Assembly (NCBI GenBank): GCA_029936705.1 | Contig: JAPYSD010000111.1 | Location: 1-8,799 of the forward strand | Source of the DNA: Croceicoccus sp. | Lineage (GTDB): Bacteria > Pseudomonadota > Alphaproteobacteria > Sphingomonadales > Sphingomonadaceae | Reading direction: 5' to 3' | DNA length: 8,799 nt | Shown: positions 1 through 5,827 of the stretch, one piece after another | Layout of the letters: each line of letters begins with the position of its first letter | How positions within the stretch are numbered: position 1 is the first letter of the stretch | Program-made: the position numbers and the translations under genes | The notes under the pieces: model-generated | The model's input: only the letters and a program-made list of their open reading frames with translations | Database searches by the model: none | Told to the model about the DNA's origin: nothing

Positions 1-1
1 G

Positions 2-469
2 GAAAAGGGCTTCCCCGCCGTCCGCCTGTCGGTCGCGGTCGAGGATTACGAGCATCAGCACCAGAACGTCCGGACCGAGGACGGGGTGTTCTATGGCGAC
101 GTGCCCGATGAAATGGACTTTCCCTATCTGGCGCGCGTGACGCGGCTGAATACGCTGGCGCTGGCGAAGCTGGCACAGACGCCGATGCCGCCGCGCGTGA
201 CCGCCGATGCCGCGGTCCGGCCCGATACGCTGGTCGAATGGCAGCCGTCGGACGGTGCCGCGCGGTATGGCCTGTGGCGCCGCCGCACCGACGACGCGGC
301 ATGGGAACGCGTGCGCGAGGTTGCGGCGGACACGACCAGCGCCACGATGGACCTGCGCGGCGACGACTGGATCGTCGGTGTCTCGGCGATCGCGGCCAAT
401 GGCGCGGAGAGCCCGGTTTCGGCCGCGGTTCCGGGCGGGGCGTTCTATCCGCTGCCTGCCGCGGAATAG
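2..469 (+). CDS. M28-family metallopeptidase with C-terminal Fn3-like domain (3' end only)
   Basis: This is the 3' part of a gene that begins before the window; the frame is open from base 2 to the TAG at 467-469, giving 155 visible residues. Residues 3-45 (GFPAVRLSVAVEDYEHQHQN, then a VFYGD-x-PDEMDF segment) resemble the end of the catalytic domain of bacterial M28 zinc aminopeptidases. The YEHQH stretch (visible residues 16-20) is where the last zinc-ligand histidine of that family is expected. Residues from about 64 onward (PPRVTADAAV, VEWQPSD, YGLWRRR, WIVGVSAIAANGAESPVS) look like a fibronectin type III-like beta-sandwich, which M28 peptidases of this type often carry at the C-terminus. 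These enzymes are usually exported and release N-terminal amino acids, but the signal peptide and the other metal ligands lie outside the window. A GTG at 86 could be taken as a start, but homologous sequence continues upstream of it, so the gene is partial rather than short. The family call is from recalled similarity. Confidence 0.78.
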   Translation, partial: EKGFPAVRLSVAVEDYEHQHQNVRTEDGVFYGDVPDEMDFPYLARVTRLNTLALAKLAQTPMPPRVTADAAVRPDTLVEWQPSDGAARYGLWRRRTDDAAWERVREVAADTTSATMDLRGDDWIVGVSAIAANGAESPVSAAVPGGAFYPLPAAE

Positions 470-493
470 GGACCGCTTGGCAATCGGGTCGGG

Positions 494-512
494 CAGGGCC
501 ACATAGGCCCTG
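494..512 (+). promoter_or_regulatory. Hairpin abutting the rnr start codon
   Basis: CAGGGCC (494-500) and GGCCCTG (506-512) form a perfect 7-bp inverted repeat with the 5-base loop ACATA. The right arm ends on the base before the rnr ATG at 513. The only purine-rich stretch resembling a Shine-Dalgarno upstream, AGGG at 495-498, lies in the left arm, so folding of the mRNA would hide it. No T-run follows, so it does not look like an intrinsic terminator for the upstream peptidase gene. A role in limiting or sensing translation initiation of rnr is inference. Confidence 0.5.
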
Positions 513-2822
513 ATGGCAAACAGAAAGAAATTCGAGGGCCTGCCCAGCAAGGAGCAAGTGATGGAGCTTATCAAGGGCTCTGACACGCCGGTCGGCAAGC
601 GCGAGATCGCGCGCCACTTCAAGCTGAAGGGGCAGGAGAAGATCGCGCTCAAGGCGCTGCTCAAGGACATGGCCGAAGAAGGCATGATCGACGGCAGGCG
701 CACCGCCTATCACCGCATGGGCGGCGTGCCCAAGGTGACCGTGCTGCGCGTGGTCGAGATCGACGAGGGCGAAGCGCTGGCCGTGCCCGAGACATGGGAT
801 CCCGACAGCGGGCAAGCCCCGCCGCGCCTGCGCGTGATCGAACCCAAGGGCAAGGCGAAGCGCGCGGGCCCCGCATTGCGCAAGGGCGACCGGATCCTCG
901 CCCGCACGGAAGAGGCGGGCAAGGGCTGGATCGCCCATGTCATGCGCAAGCTGCCCGACCGCGAGGAAGCGCTGATGGGCGTGGTCGAGATCGACAGCAG
1001 CGGCAAGGGATGGCTGGCGCCGGTCGAGAAATCGGTACGCAACTCGATGCCGATCGCCGACCTCGCCGATGCCGAGGAGGGACAGCTTGTACTGGCCGAA
1101 CCGGCGGGCAAGTCGCCGCGTTCGGGCGTGAAGGTGACCGAGGTGCTGGGCGACCCGCTCGCGCCGAAAAGCTTCAGCCTGATCGCGATCCACAAGTACG
1201 AGATTCCGAATGTCTTCATGAACGAGGTGCTGGACGAGGCGGAGACCTCTGCGCGTCTGCCGCTGTCGAAGGAGGACCGCGAGGACCTGACCGGCCTGCC
1301 CATCGTCGCCATCGATCCCGCCGATGCGCGCGACCATGACGACGCGATCTGGGCCGCGCCCGACGACAATCCTGACAATCCCGGCGGCTGGAAGGCGCTG
1401 GTCGCGATCGCCGATGTCAGCTTCTATGTCCGCCCAGGCATGAAGATCGACCGCGAGGCCAGGAAGCGCGGCAATTCGGTCTATTTCCCCGACCGCGTCG
1501 TCCCCATGCTGCCCGAGGTTCTGTCCGCCGACGTGTGCTCGCTGGGCGAGGGCGAGGACCGGGCGGCGATGGCCTGCCACCTGACCATCGATGCCGACGG
1601 GCGCCTGAAGAACTTCCGCTTCACCCGCGCCATCGTCCGCATCCACGAGGTGATCGCCTACGAGGACGCGCAGGAGCAGATCGACGGCGGAGGCGCGCCC
1701 CAGCATCTGAAGAACCTGTGGGGCTGCTGGAAACTGCTGGCCTCCGCGCGCGACGACCGCGAGCCGCTCGATCTCGACCTGCCCGAACGCCGCGTGGTGC
1801 TGGACGAGAAGGGACGCATCGATGCCATCGTCCTGCGCGAAAGGCTCGACGCGCACCGCGTGGTCGAGGATTTCATGATCGCCGCCAATGTCGCCGCCGC
1901 CAAGGCGCTGGAGGCCAAGGCCGCCCCCGTCGTCTATCGCGTTCACGAGACGCCGAGCCGGGAGAAGCTGGTCTCGCTGCGCGATTACCTCAAGACCATG
2001 GACCGCAGCCTGTCGCTGGGCCAGGTGATCACCCCTTCGCTGTTCAACCGCCTCATCAAGGATGTGAGCGATGTGGCGGAGAAGGAGCTGATCATGGAGC
2101 AGGTCCTGCGCACGCAGATGCAGGCCTATTACGGGCCGCGCAATGCAGGGCACTTCGGCCTGTCGCTGGGCAGCTATGCGCATTTCACCTCGCCCATTCG
2201 CCGCTATGCCGACCTGCTGGTGCATCGCGCGCTGGTCGACGCCTATCGGCTGGAGCAGCCGAAACCGCAGTCGAACGCGATCCCCGACGGCAGCGGCCTG
2301 TCGGACCGCGACCGCGAATCGCTCGACCGCGTGACCGAGGCGATCAGCCGCGCCGAACGCCGCGCGATGGAGGCGGAGCGCGACACCATCGACCGCTATG
2401 TCGCGGCATGGTTGTCGGGACGGGTGGGCGAAACCTTTGAAACCCGTGTCACGGGCGTGCAGAAATTCGGCCTTTTCGCGACCATTCTGGGCGTGGGCGG
2501 TGACGGCCTGGTGCCGGTTTCGGTGCTGGGGGACGAACGTTTCAACTATGACGACAAGGCGCAGGTGTTGGTCGGCCAGGAAACCGGCACGACCTTCCGC
2601 TCCGGCGACAGGCTGACGCTGCGGCTGGCGGAAGCGAACCCGCTGTCAGGCGCGCTGAAGTTCGAGCCGCCGGAATTCGCAGGCAGCATCGAACCGCGCG
2701 GCAACCGCCCCGCTCCGCGCCGCAAGGGCAAGCCGCCCATCCGGCACGACAAGGCGGGCAAGCACATCGTCGGCAAGCGGGGCCGCCCGGGCAATATCAG
2801 GCACCAGGGGCGCAAGAAGTAG
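513..2822 (+). CDS. rnr: Ribonuclease R (3'-5' exoribonuclease)
   Basis: Processive hydrolytic 3'-5' exoribonuclease of the RNase II/R family, which degrades structured RNA, takes part in rRNA and tmRNA quality control and is often induced by cold or stationary phase. The 769-residue protein has the family order: N-terminal winged-helix segment (about 11-65), cold-shock/OB-like region (about 80-240), RNB catalytic domain (about 255-590), S1 domain (about 638-720) and a Lys/Arg-rich tail (about 730-769). The RNB metal-binding motif DPADARDHDDA gives D268, D274, D276 and D277, with the same spacing as the four catalytic aspartates of E. coli RNase R. The RNB signature HFTSPIRRYAD is at 557-567. 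The long basic tail and winged helix separate it from RNase II. ATG 513 is preferred because an in-frame TAG lies at 504-506 and the segment from residue 9 looks conserved. A second in-frame ATG at 561 has a better ribosome binding site. The peroxiredoxin-like gene follows after 54 bp. Confidence 0.97.
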   Translation: MANRKKFEGLPSKEQVMELIKGSDTPVGKREIARHFKLKGQEKIALKALLKDMAEEGMIDGRRTAYHRMGGVPKVTVLRVVEIDEGEALAVPETWDPDSGQAPPRLRVIEPKGKAKRAGPALRKGDRILARTEEAGKGWIAHVMRKLPDREEALMGVVEIDSSGKGWLAPVEKSVRNSMPIADLADAEEGQLVLAEPAGKSPRSGVKVTEVLGDPLAPKSFSLIAIHKYEIPNVFMNEVLDEAETSARLPLSKEDREDLTGLPIVAIDPADARDHDDAIWAAPDDNPDNPGGWKALVAIADVSFYVRPGMKIDREARKRGNSVYFPDRVVPMLPEVLSADVCSLGEGEDRAAMACHLTIDADGRLKNFRFTRAIVRIHEVIAYEDAQEQIDGGGAPQHLKNLWGCWKLLASARDDREPLDLDLPERRVVLDEKGRIDAIVLRERLDAHRVVEDFMIAANVAAAKALEAKAAPVVYRVHETPSREKLVSLRDYLKTMDRSLSLGQVITPSLFNRLIKDVSDVAEKELIMEQVLRTQMQAYYGPRNAGHFGLSLGSYAHFTSPIRRYADLLVHRALVDAYRLEQPKPQSNAIPDGSGLSDRDRESLDRVTEAISRAERRAMEAERDTIDRYVAAWLSGRVGETFETRVTGVQKFGLFATILGVGGDGLVPVSVLGDERFNYDDKAQVLVGQETGTTFRSGDRLTLRLAEANPLSGALKFEPPEFAGSIEPRGNRPAPRRKGKPPIRHDKAGKHIVGKRGRPGNIRHQGRKK
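549..563 (+). promoter_or_regulatory. Strong Shine-Dalgarno before an internal rnr ATG (possible alternative start)
   Basis: AAGGAG at 549-554 is a near-perfect Shine-Dalgarno placed 6 bases before the in-frame ATG at 561-563 (Met17 of the annotated protein). The annotated ATG at 513 has only AGGG 14 bases upstream, inside a hairpin. Initiation at 561 would give a 753-residue protein lacking 16 residues before the winged helix. The AAGGAG also encodes Lys-Glu within the normal reading frame, so the match could be chance. Confidence 0.35.
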
Positions 2823-2831
2823 CGGCTGCAT

Positions 2832-2856
2832 GAAACGATCCCTTGGCCCGTCCGTT
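2832..2856 (+). promoter_or_regulatory. Possible EcfG-type (general stress response) promoter for the peroxiredoxin-like gene
   Basis: GAAAC at 2832-2836, a 16-base spacer, then CGTT at 2853-2856. The known alphaproteobacterial EcfG consensus is GGAAC, 16-17 bases, CGTT, so the spacing and -10 element fit but the -35 element has one mismatch at a normally conserved G. A transcript would begin at about 2863, just ahead of the Shine-Dalgarno at 2865, leaving an unusually short leader. One mismatched site in GC-rich DNA is weak evidence. Confidence 0.25.
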
Positions 2857-2864
2857 CGGGTTAA

Positions 2865-2870
2865 AAGGAG
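2865..2870 (+). promoter_or_regulatory. Ribosome binding site of the peroxiredoxin-like gene
   Basis: AAGGAG lies 6 bases before the ATG at 2877 and is the clearest Shine-Dalgarno in the first half of the window. It fixes the start of this gene and indicates efficient translation. Confidence 0.8.
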
Positions 2871-2876
2871 ACACTC

Positions 2877-3413
2877 ATGCTGATACCCAACGCCAAGGTT
2901 CCCGAACTCGACCTTCCGCTGACGATCGATGCGCGTTTCGACCTTTCGCATCAGTCGCCCGATTTCATGACGATGCTTGTGTTCTATCGCGGCAAGCATT
3001 GCCCGATCTGCAAATCCTACCTGGAACGCGTCGCCGACAAGCTCGACGATTTCACCAAGCGCGGCGTCTCGATCTTTGCCGTTTCGATGGACAGCGAAGA
3101 CCGCGCGATGGTGGTCGACCGCGAATGGAAGACCGGCGACCTGCCGCTCGCCTATGATCTGTCGGCGGAACAGGCCCGCGAATGGGGGCTTTACCTGTCC
3201 GAAAAGCGCGAGGGTTCGGAAGAACCCGACCTGTTTTCGGAACCGGGTCTGTTCCTCGTGCGCCCCGACGGCACGCTCTATTTCGCCCAGGTGCAGAGCG
3301 CACCGTTCACGCGCCCGCCGCTGGACGAACTGCTAAAGGCGATCGACCTGGTGAAGGAAAAGGATTACCCGGCACGCGGCACGGCGACCGGCAAGACCAA
3401 GGCCGCGGCCTGA
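2877..3413 (+). CDS. Peroxiredoxin-like (AhpC/TSA thioredoxin-fold) protein
   Basis: A 178-residue thioredoxin-fold protein of the AhpC/TSA type, probably cytoplasmic since no signal peptide is visible. The fold is indicated by PNAKVPELDLPL near the N-terminus, a hydrophobic strand leading into FYRGKHCPIC (F36 to C45), a following helix (KSYLERVADKLDDF), the strand VSIFAVSMDS, and FSEPGLFLVRPDGTLYF before the last helix. C42 is the likely reactive cysteine and C45 could resolve it, giving a CPIC redox pair. The usual peroxiredoxin signature PxxxTxxC is not met: V35 replaces the Pro and G39 the Thr/Ser, so this belongs to the peroxiredoxin-like group and peroxidase activity is not assured. The start is fixed by the AAGGAG at 2865-2870. 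It is 54 bp downstream of rnr and may be cotranscribed with it or use its own promoter. A thiol-disulfide oxidoreductase role is the alternative. The substrate cannot be read from sequence. Confidence 0.83.
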   Translation: MLIPNAKVPELDLPLTIDARFDLSHQSPDFMTMLVFYRGKHCPICKSYLERVADKLDDFTKRGVSIFAVSMDSEDRAMVVDREWKTGDLPLAYDLSAEQAREWGLYLSEKREGSEEPDLFSEPGLFLVRPDGTLYFAQVQSAPFTRPPLDELLKAIDLVKEKDYPARGTATGKTKAAA

Positions 3414-3445
3414 TCTGAAACCCGGCCGGGCGGCGGAGCGATCAG
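3410..3445. terminator. Possible weak bidirectional terminator between convergent genes
   Basis: CTGATC (3410-3415) and GATCAG (3440-3445) form a 6-bp inverted repeat that spans both stop codons: TGA of the peroxiredoxin-like gene at 3411-3413 and TCA, the reverse-strand stop of the Usp-like gene, at 3442-3444. Inside is a second GC-rich palindrome, CCCGGCCGGG (3421-3430). There is no T-run on either side, so Rho-independent termination is uncertain; the structure may only slow polymerase where the two transcripts meet. Confidence 0.3.
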
Positions 3446-3897
3446 CTCAGCGCGTCGATCTCTTCATCGGTCAGCGAGCCCGGCACGATCATCAGCGGGC
3501 AGGGCAATTGTCCTGCCCGCTGACCCGCGAAATGGGCGATGAGCGGTCCGGGCGGACCGTCCGCCGCCGCGCCCAGCACCAGCGCCGCGATGCTTTCGTG
3601 TTCGGCCAGGTAATCCTGCACCACGCGCGTCGCATCGCCGACCTTGACCGCGATCGACGGCATCCGGCCCAGTTCTTCGAACAGGGACCCGGCGGCGGCC
3701 ATCACCAGCACCTCGGCGCGGCTCTTGGCTTCCTCCTCGATGGTGGCCTGCACGCCGCCGAACGCCACGAACTGCTGCTTGGGCACGACCGCGATAATGT
3801 GGATCGCGCCCCCCGTATTCGCCGCGCGCCGCGATGCGAAACGCAGGGCCGTACGGGATTCGGGGGTTTCGTCCATGATGACGAGATAGATACGCAT
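3442..3897 (-). CDS. UspA-like universal stress protein
   Basis: A 151-residue single-domain protein of the universal stress protein family, expected to be a soluble cytoplasmic dimer. The N-terminal strand and helix MRIYLVIMDETPESRTALRFA include D9 at the usual nucleotide-contacting Asp position. GGAIHIIAVVP (29-39), SIAVKVGDATRVVQDYLAEH (81-100), IAALVLGA (103-110) and CPLMIVPGS (133-141) follow the alternating beta/alpha order of the family. The ATP-binding motif Gx2Gx9G(S/T) is not intact: the region reads GPPG (114-117), then seven residues and GQ (125-126), so ATP binding is doubtful. The ATG at 3897 is chosen because it begins the first beta strand directly; an upstream extension to 3975 would add 26 residues unlike the family. 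It is convergent with the peroxiredoxin-like gene (28 bp between coding ends) and divergent from pdhC. Both UspA-like genes and peroxiredoxins are often stress-induced, but shared control here is only a possibility. Confidence 0.84.
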   Translation of the reverse strand: MRIYLVIMDETPESRTALRFASRRAANTGGAIHIIAVVPKQQFVAFGGVQATIEEEAKSRAEVLVMAAAGSLFEELGRMPSIAVKVGDATRVVQDYLAEHESIAALVLGAAADGPPGPLIAHFAGQRAGQLPCPLMIVPGSLTDEEIDALS

Positions 3898-3921
3898 TGC
3901 GAAATTCGGCCTGCCAGTTGC

Positions 3922-3927
3922 TCTATA
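3922..3927 (-). promoter_or_regulatory. Candidate -10 element for the Usp-like gene
   Basis: Read on the minus strand, 3927 to 3922 is TATAGA, a fair -10 hexamer that would place transcription start about 18 bases before the ATG at 3897. I see no good -35 hexamer at the usual distance, so the promoter may be activator-dependent, use another sigma factor, or not be real. Confidence 0.28.
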
Positions 3928-3983
3928 TGCAAAGCCTGCGGCAGCGCGCCGGTTTTCGCAATAGCGGCGAGGCAACTCCGCCC

Positions 3984-4013
3984 TTGACCCATGCCTGTTA
4001 AGGCTAGAGATAA
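3984..4013 (+). promoter_or_regulatory. Candidate promoter for the pdhC-yciA-lpd operon
   Basis: TTGACC at 3984-3989 matches the housekeeping -35 consensus in five of six positions. An A/T-richer patch, TAGAGATAA (4005-4013), lies 15-18 bases downstream where the -10 element should be, although no hexamer there matches TATAAT well. The site is in the 193-bp gap between the divergent Usp-like gene and pdhC, and would give a leader of about 70-75 bases before the pdhC ATG at 4091. Confidence 0.35.
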
Positions 4014-4090
4014 GCGACGAAATATGTCCTCAAAGGGCCTTCCTGCCTCCGCCGGGATGGCCAGCAATCGAACCAGGAACGCTGCCGATC

Positions 4091-5407
4091 ATGCCGATCT
4101 CTCTCAAGATGCCAGCCTTGTCCCCCACCATGGAAGAGGGCACCCTGGCCAAGTGGCTCGTTAAAAAGGGCGACAAGATCGGACCGGGCGACATCATCGC
4201 GGAGATCGAGACCGACAAGGCGACGATGGAATTCGAATCCATCGACGAAGGCACGATTGCCGCGATCTCGGTCGACGAGGGTACCGAGAACGTGAAGGTC
4301 GGCACCGTGATCGCTGTGCTGGCCGAGGAAGGCGAGGACCTGGACGAGGCCGCCAAGAGCGGCGAGGCAGCGGCTCCGGCTCCTTCGCCCGTTCCGGCGC
4401 CCGCACCGTCCTCGGACACGCCGGCGCCTTCGCCGGCCCCCGCGCCTGCGCCAAGCCCGTTGCCTGCTGACGCATCTTCAGGCGACCGGATCTTCGCTTC
4501 GCCGCTGGCACGCCGCCTTGCTGCGGAAAAGAACATCGACCTGTCGCAGGTCAGCGGCAGCGGCCCGCGCGGGCGCATCGTCAAGGCGGATATCGACAAT
4601 GCAAAGGCGGGCTCGGCCAAGGCTGCCGCTCCGGCTCCTGCTGCCGGTGCCGCCGCTACTCCGGCCTCTACGGTCGAGATGTCGGACGAGACTCGCGCGA
4701 TCCTCGACGCGCGCATTCCGCACCAGGTTTCCAAGCTGTCGGGTATGCGCAAGACCATCGCGCGCCGCCTGACGGAATCGAAGCAGCAGGTTCCGCACAT
4801 CTACCTGACCGTCGACGTCCGGCTCGACAAGCTGCTCGCCCTGCGCGGCGAGATCAACAAGGCGCTGGAAAGCCAGGGGGTGAAGGTCTCGGTCAACGAC
4901 CTGCTGGTCAAGGCGCTGGGCAAGGCATTGATCGCGGTGCCCGAGTGCAACGTCGCCTTTTCGGGCAGCGAGCTGATCCAGTACGAGCGTGCCGACATCT
5001 CGGTCGCCGTGTCCATCCCCGCGGGCCTGATCACGCCGATCATCTCGGATGCCGACGGCCGTTCGGTCAGCTCGATCGCCAAGGGCATGAAGGACCTTGC
5101 CGGACGCGCCCGCGAAGGCAAGCTGCAGCCCGAGGAATACCAGGGCGGCACCGCCAGCCTGTCGAACATGGGCATGATGGGCATCAAGCAGTTCGAGGCA
5201 GTCATCAACCCGCCGCAGGGCATGATCCTGGCCATCGGCGCGGGTGAAAAGCGCGCGATCGTGGACGACAGCGGCGAGATCGTGCCCGCCACGATGATGA
5301 GCGCGACCGGCAGCTTCGATCACCGCGCCATCGACGGGGCGGATGGCGCACGGTTGATGGCGGCGTTCAGGGAACTGGTCGAGAACCCGCTGGGCATGCT
5401 GGCCTGA
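4091..5407 (+). CDS. pdhC: Dihydrolipoamide acetyltransferase, E2 of the pyruvate dehydrogenase complex
   Basis: E2 core of pyruvate dehydrogenase: it takes the acetyl group from E1 onto a lipoyl-lysine and transfers it to CoA, giving acetyl-CoA. The 438 residues show one lipoyl domain (2-78) with modifiable K43 in ETDKATMEFE, an Ala/Pro linker (93-126), a peripheral subunit-binding domain (about 134-170, FASPLARRLAAEKNIDLSQV then GSGPRGRIVKADI), a second Ala-rich linker (about 172-195), and the catalytic domain (about 208-438) ending with DHRAIDG, where H411 and D415 are the expected catalytic residues. The lipoyl sequence PALSPTMEEGTLAKWLVKKGDKI is of the alphaproteobacterial/mitochondrial PDH type, unlike the 2-oxoglutarate dehydrogenase E2. 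The length is usual for a single-lipoyl E2. The start at ATG 4091 begins directly at the lipoyl domain; AGGA at 4075-4078 is a rather distant Shine-Dalgarno. The gene leads an operon with yciA (16 bp gap) and lpd. E1 genes are absent from the window. Confidence 0.95.
   Translation: MPISLKMPALSPTMEEGTLAKWLVKKGDKIGPGDIIAEIETDKATMEFESIDEGTIAAISVDEGTENVKVGTVIAVLAEEGEDLDEAAKSGEAAAPAPSPVPAPAPSSDTPAPSPAPAPAPSPLPADASSGDRIFASPLARRLAAEKNIDLSQVSGSGPRGRIVKADIDNAKAGSAKAAAPAPAAGAAATPASTVEMSDETRAILDARIPHQVSKLSGMRKTIARRLTESKQQVPHIYLTVDVRLDKLLALRGEINKALESQGVKVSVNDLLVKALGKALIAVPECNVAFSGSELIQYERADISVAVSIPAGLITPIISDADGRSVSSIAKGMKDLAGRAREGKLQPEEYQGGTASLSNMGMMGIKQFEAVINPPQGMILAIGAGEKRAIVDDSGEIVPATMMSATGSFDHRAIDGADGARLMAAFRELVENPLGMLA
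4367..4468 (+). repeat. Ala/Pro-rich low-complexity linker within pdhC
   Basis: Residues 93-126 of the E2 protein consist almost entirely of Ala, Pro and Ser (for example PAPSPAPAPAPSPLPA). The DNA shows the matching repetitive GCN/CCN/TCN codons. Such linkers let the lipoyl domain swing between the E1, E2 and E3 active sites. A repetitive stretch of this kind is liable to length variation between strains. Confidence 0.75.
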
Positions 5408-5423
5408 GAAGGTCCGCGCGCGC

Positions 5424-5813
5424 ATGACCTCTGACGACGGCAAGCCGCCCGCAGGCGATCCCGCGATCCGCGTGGTTGCGATGCCGGCCGATACCAACGT
5501 GTATGGCGACATCTTCGGCGGCTGGCTGGTCAGCGTCATGGACAATGCCGCGGGGCTCATCGCCTCGCGCCATGGCAAGGGCCGCGCGGTGACCGTCGCG
5601 ATGGACAAGATGCTATTCCATGCACCAGTGTCGGTCGGCGACGAGGTATCGGTATATGGCGAGATCACACGCGTCGGACGCAGTTCGATGACGATCAATA
5701 TCGAGGCATGGCGCCGCCATCGCTTCGAGGAACAGGCCGTGAAAGTGACCGAGGCGGATTTCACCTTCGTGGCGATAGATGAAAACGGGCGTCCGCGTCC
5801 GATACAGGGTTAG
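5424..5813 (+). CDS. yciA: YciA-type acyl-CoA thioesterase (hotdog fold)
   Basis: A 129-residue single hotdog-domain acyl-CoA thioesterase, which hydrolyses acyl-CoA to free acid plus CoA; YciA enzymes are cytoplasmic, usually hexameric and accept a broad range of acyl-CoAs. The family signature is clear: ADTNVYGDIFGGWLVSVMDN (22-41), with N25 in the DTNxxGDIFGGW turn and D40 on the central helix, the likely catalytic acid. VTVAMDKMLFHAPVSVGDEVSVYGEI (about 55-80) and the strand SSMTINIEAW complete the fold, and DFTFVAIDENGRPRPI is a typical C-terminus. It begins 16 bp after pdhC, with AGAAGG at 5407-5412 as a plausible ribosome binding site. Its TAG stop at 5811-5813 overlaps the Shine-Dalgarno of lpd, so it is cotranscribed with the PDH genes. 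Acyl-CoA turnover linked to PDH, for example relief of CoA trapping, is inference; the natural substrate cannot be told from sequence. Confidence 0.87.
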   Translation: MTSDDGKPPAGDPAIRVVAMPADTNVYGDIFGGWLVSVMDNAAGLIASRHGKGRAVTVAMDKMLFHAPVSVGDEVSVYGEITRVGRSSMTINIEAWRRHRFEEQAVKVTEADFTFVAIDENGRPRPIQG

Positions 5814-5827
5814 GAGACTGCAAAGTG
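5812..5827 (+). promoter_or_regulatory. lpd ribosome binding site and GTG start, overlapping the yciA stop
   Basis: AGGAG at 5812-5816 shares its first two bases with the TAG stop of yciA (5811-5813) and lies 8 bases before the GTG start at 5825-5827. The Rossmann-fold N-terminus (DSYDVIVLGSGPGGY) begins only two residues later, so GTG is the right start. The arrangement suggests translational coupling from the thioesterase to lpd. Confidence 0.75.

Noticed and set aside
1535..2440. 301-codon plus-strand open frame inside rnr in another frame
   Set aside because: Arg/Ala/Gly-rich out-of-frame reading of the RNB domain coding region with no start context or domain.
3898..3975. 26-residue N-terminal extension of the Usp-like protein
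   Set aside because: The family normally starts at the first beta strand (MRIYLV), the extension has no homologous look, and it would run over the candidate -10 element.
4367..4468. Repetitive GC-rich tract considered as a tandem repeat or recombination site
   Set aside because: It is explained by the Ala/Pro linker of E2; the repeat units are irregular and in frame.
4478..5764. 428-codon minus-strand open frame across pdhC and yciA
   Set aside because: Spans two unrelated well-supported genes on the other strand and shows no family motifs; an antisense shadow.
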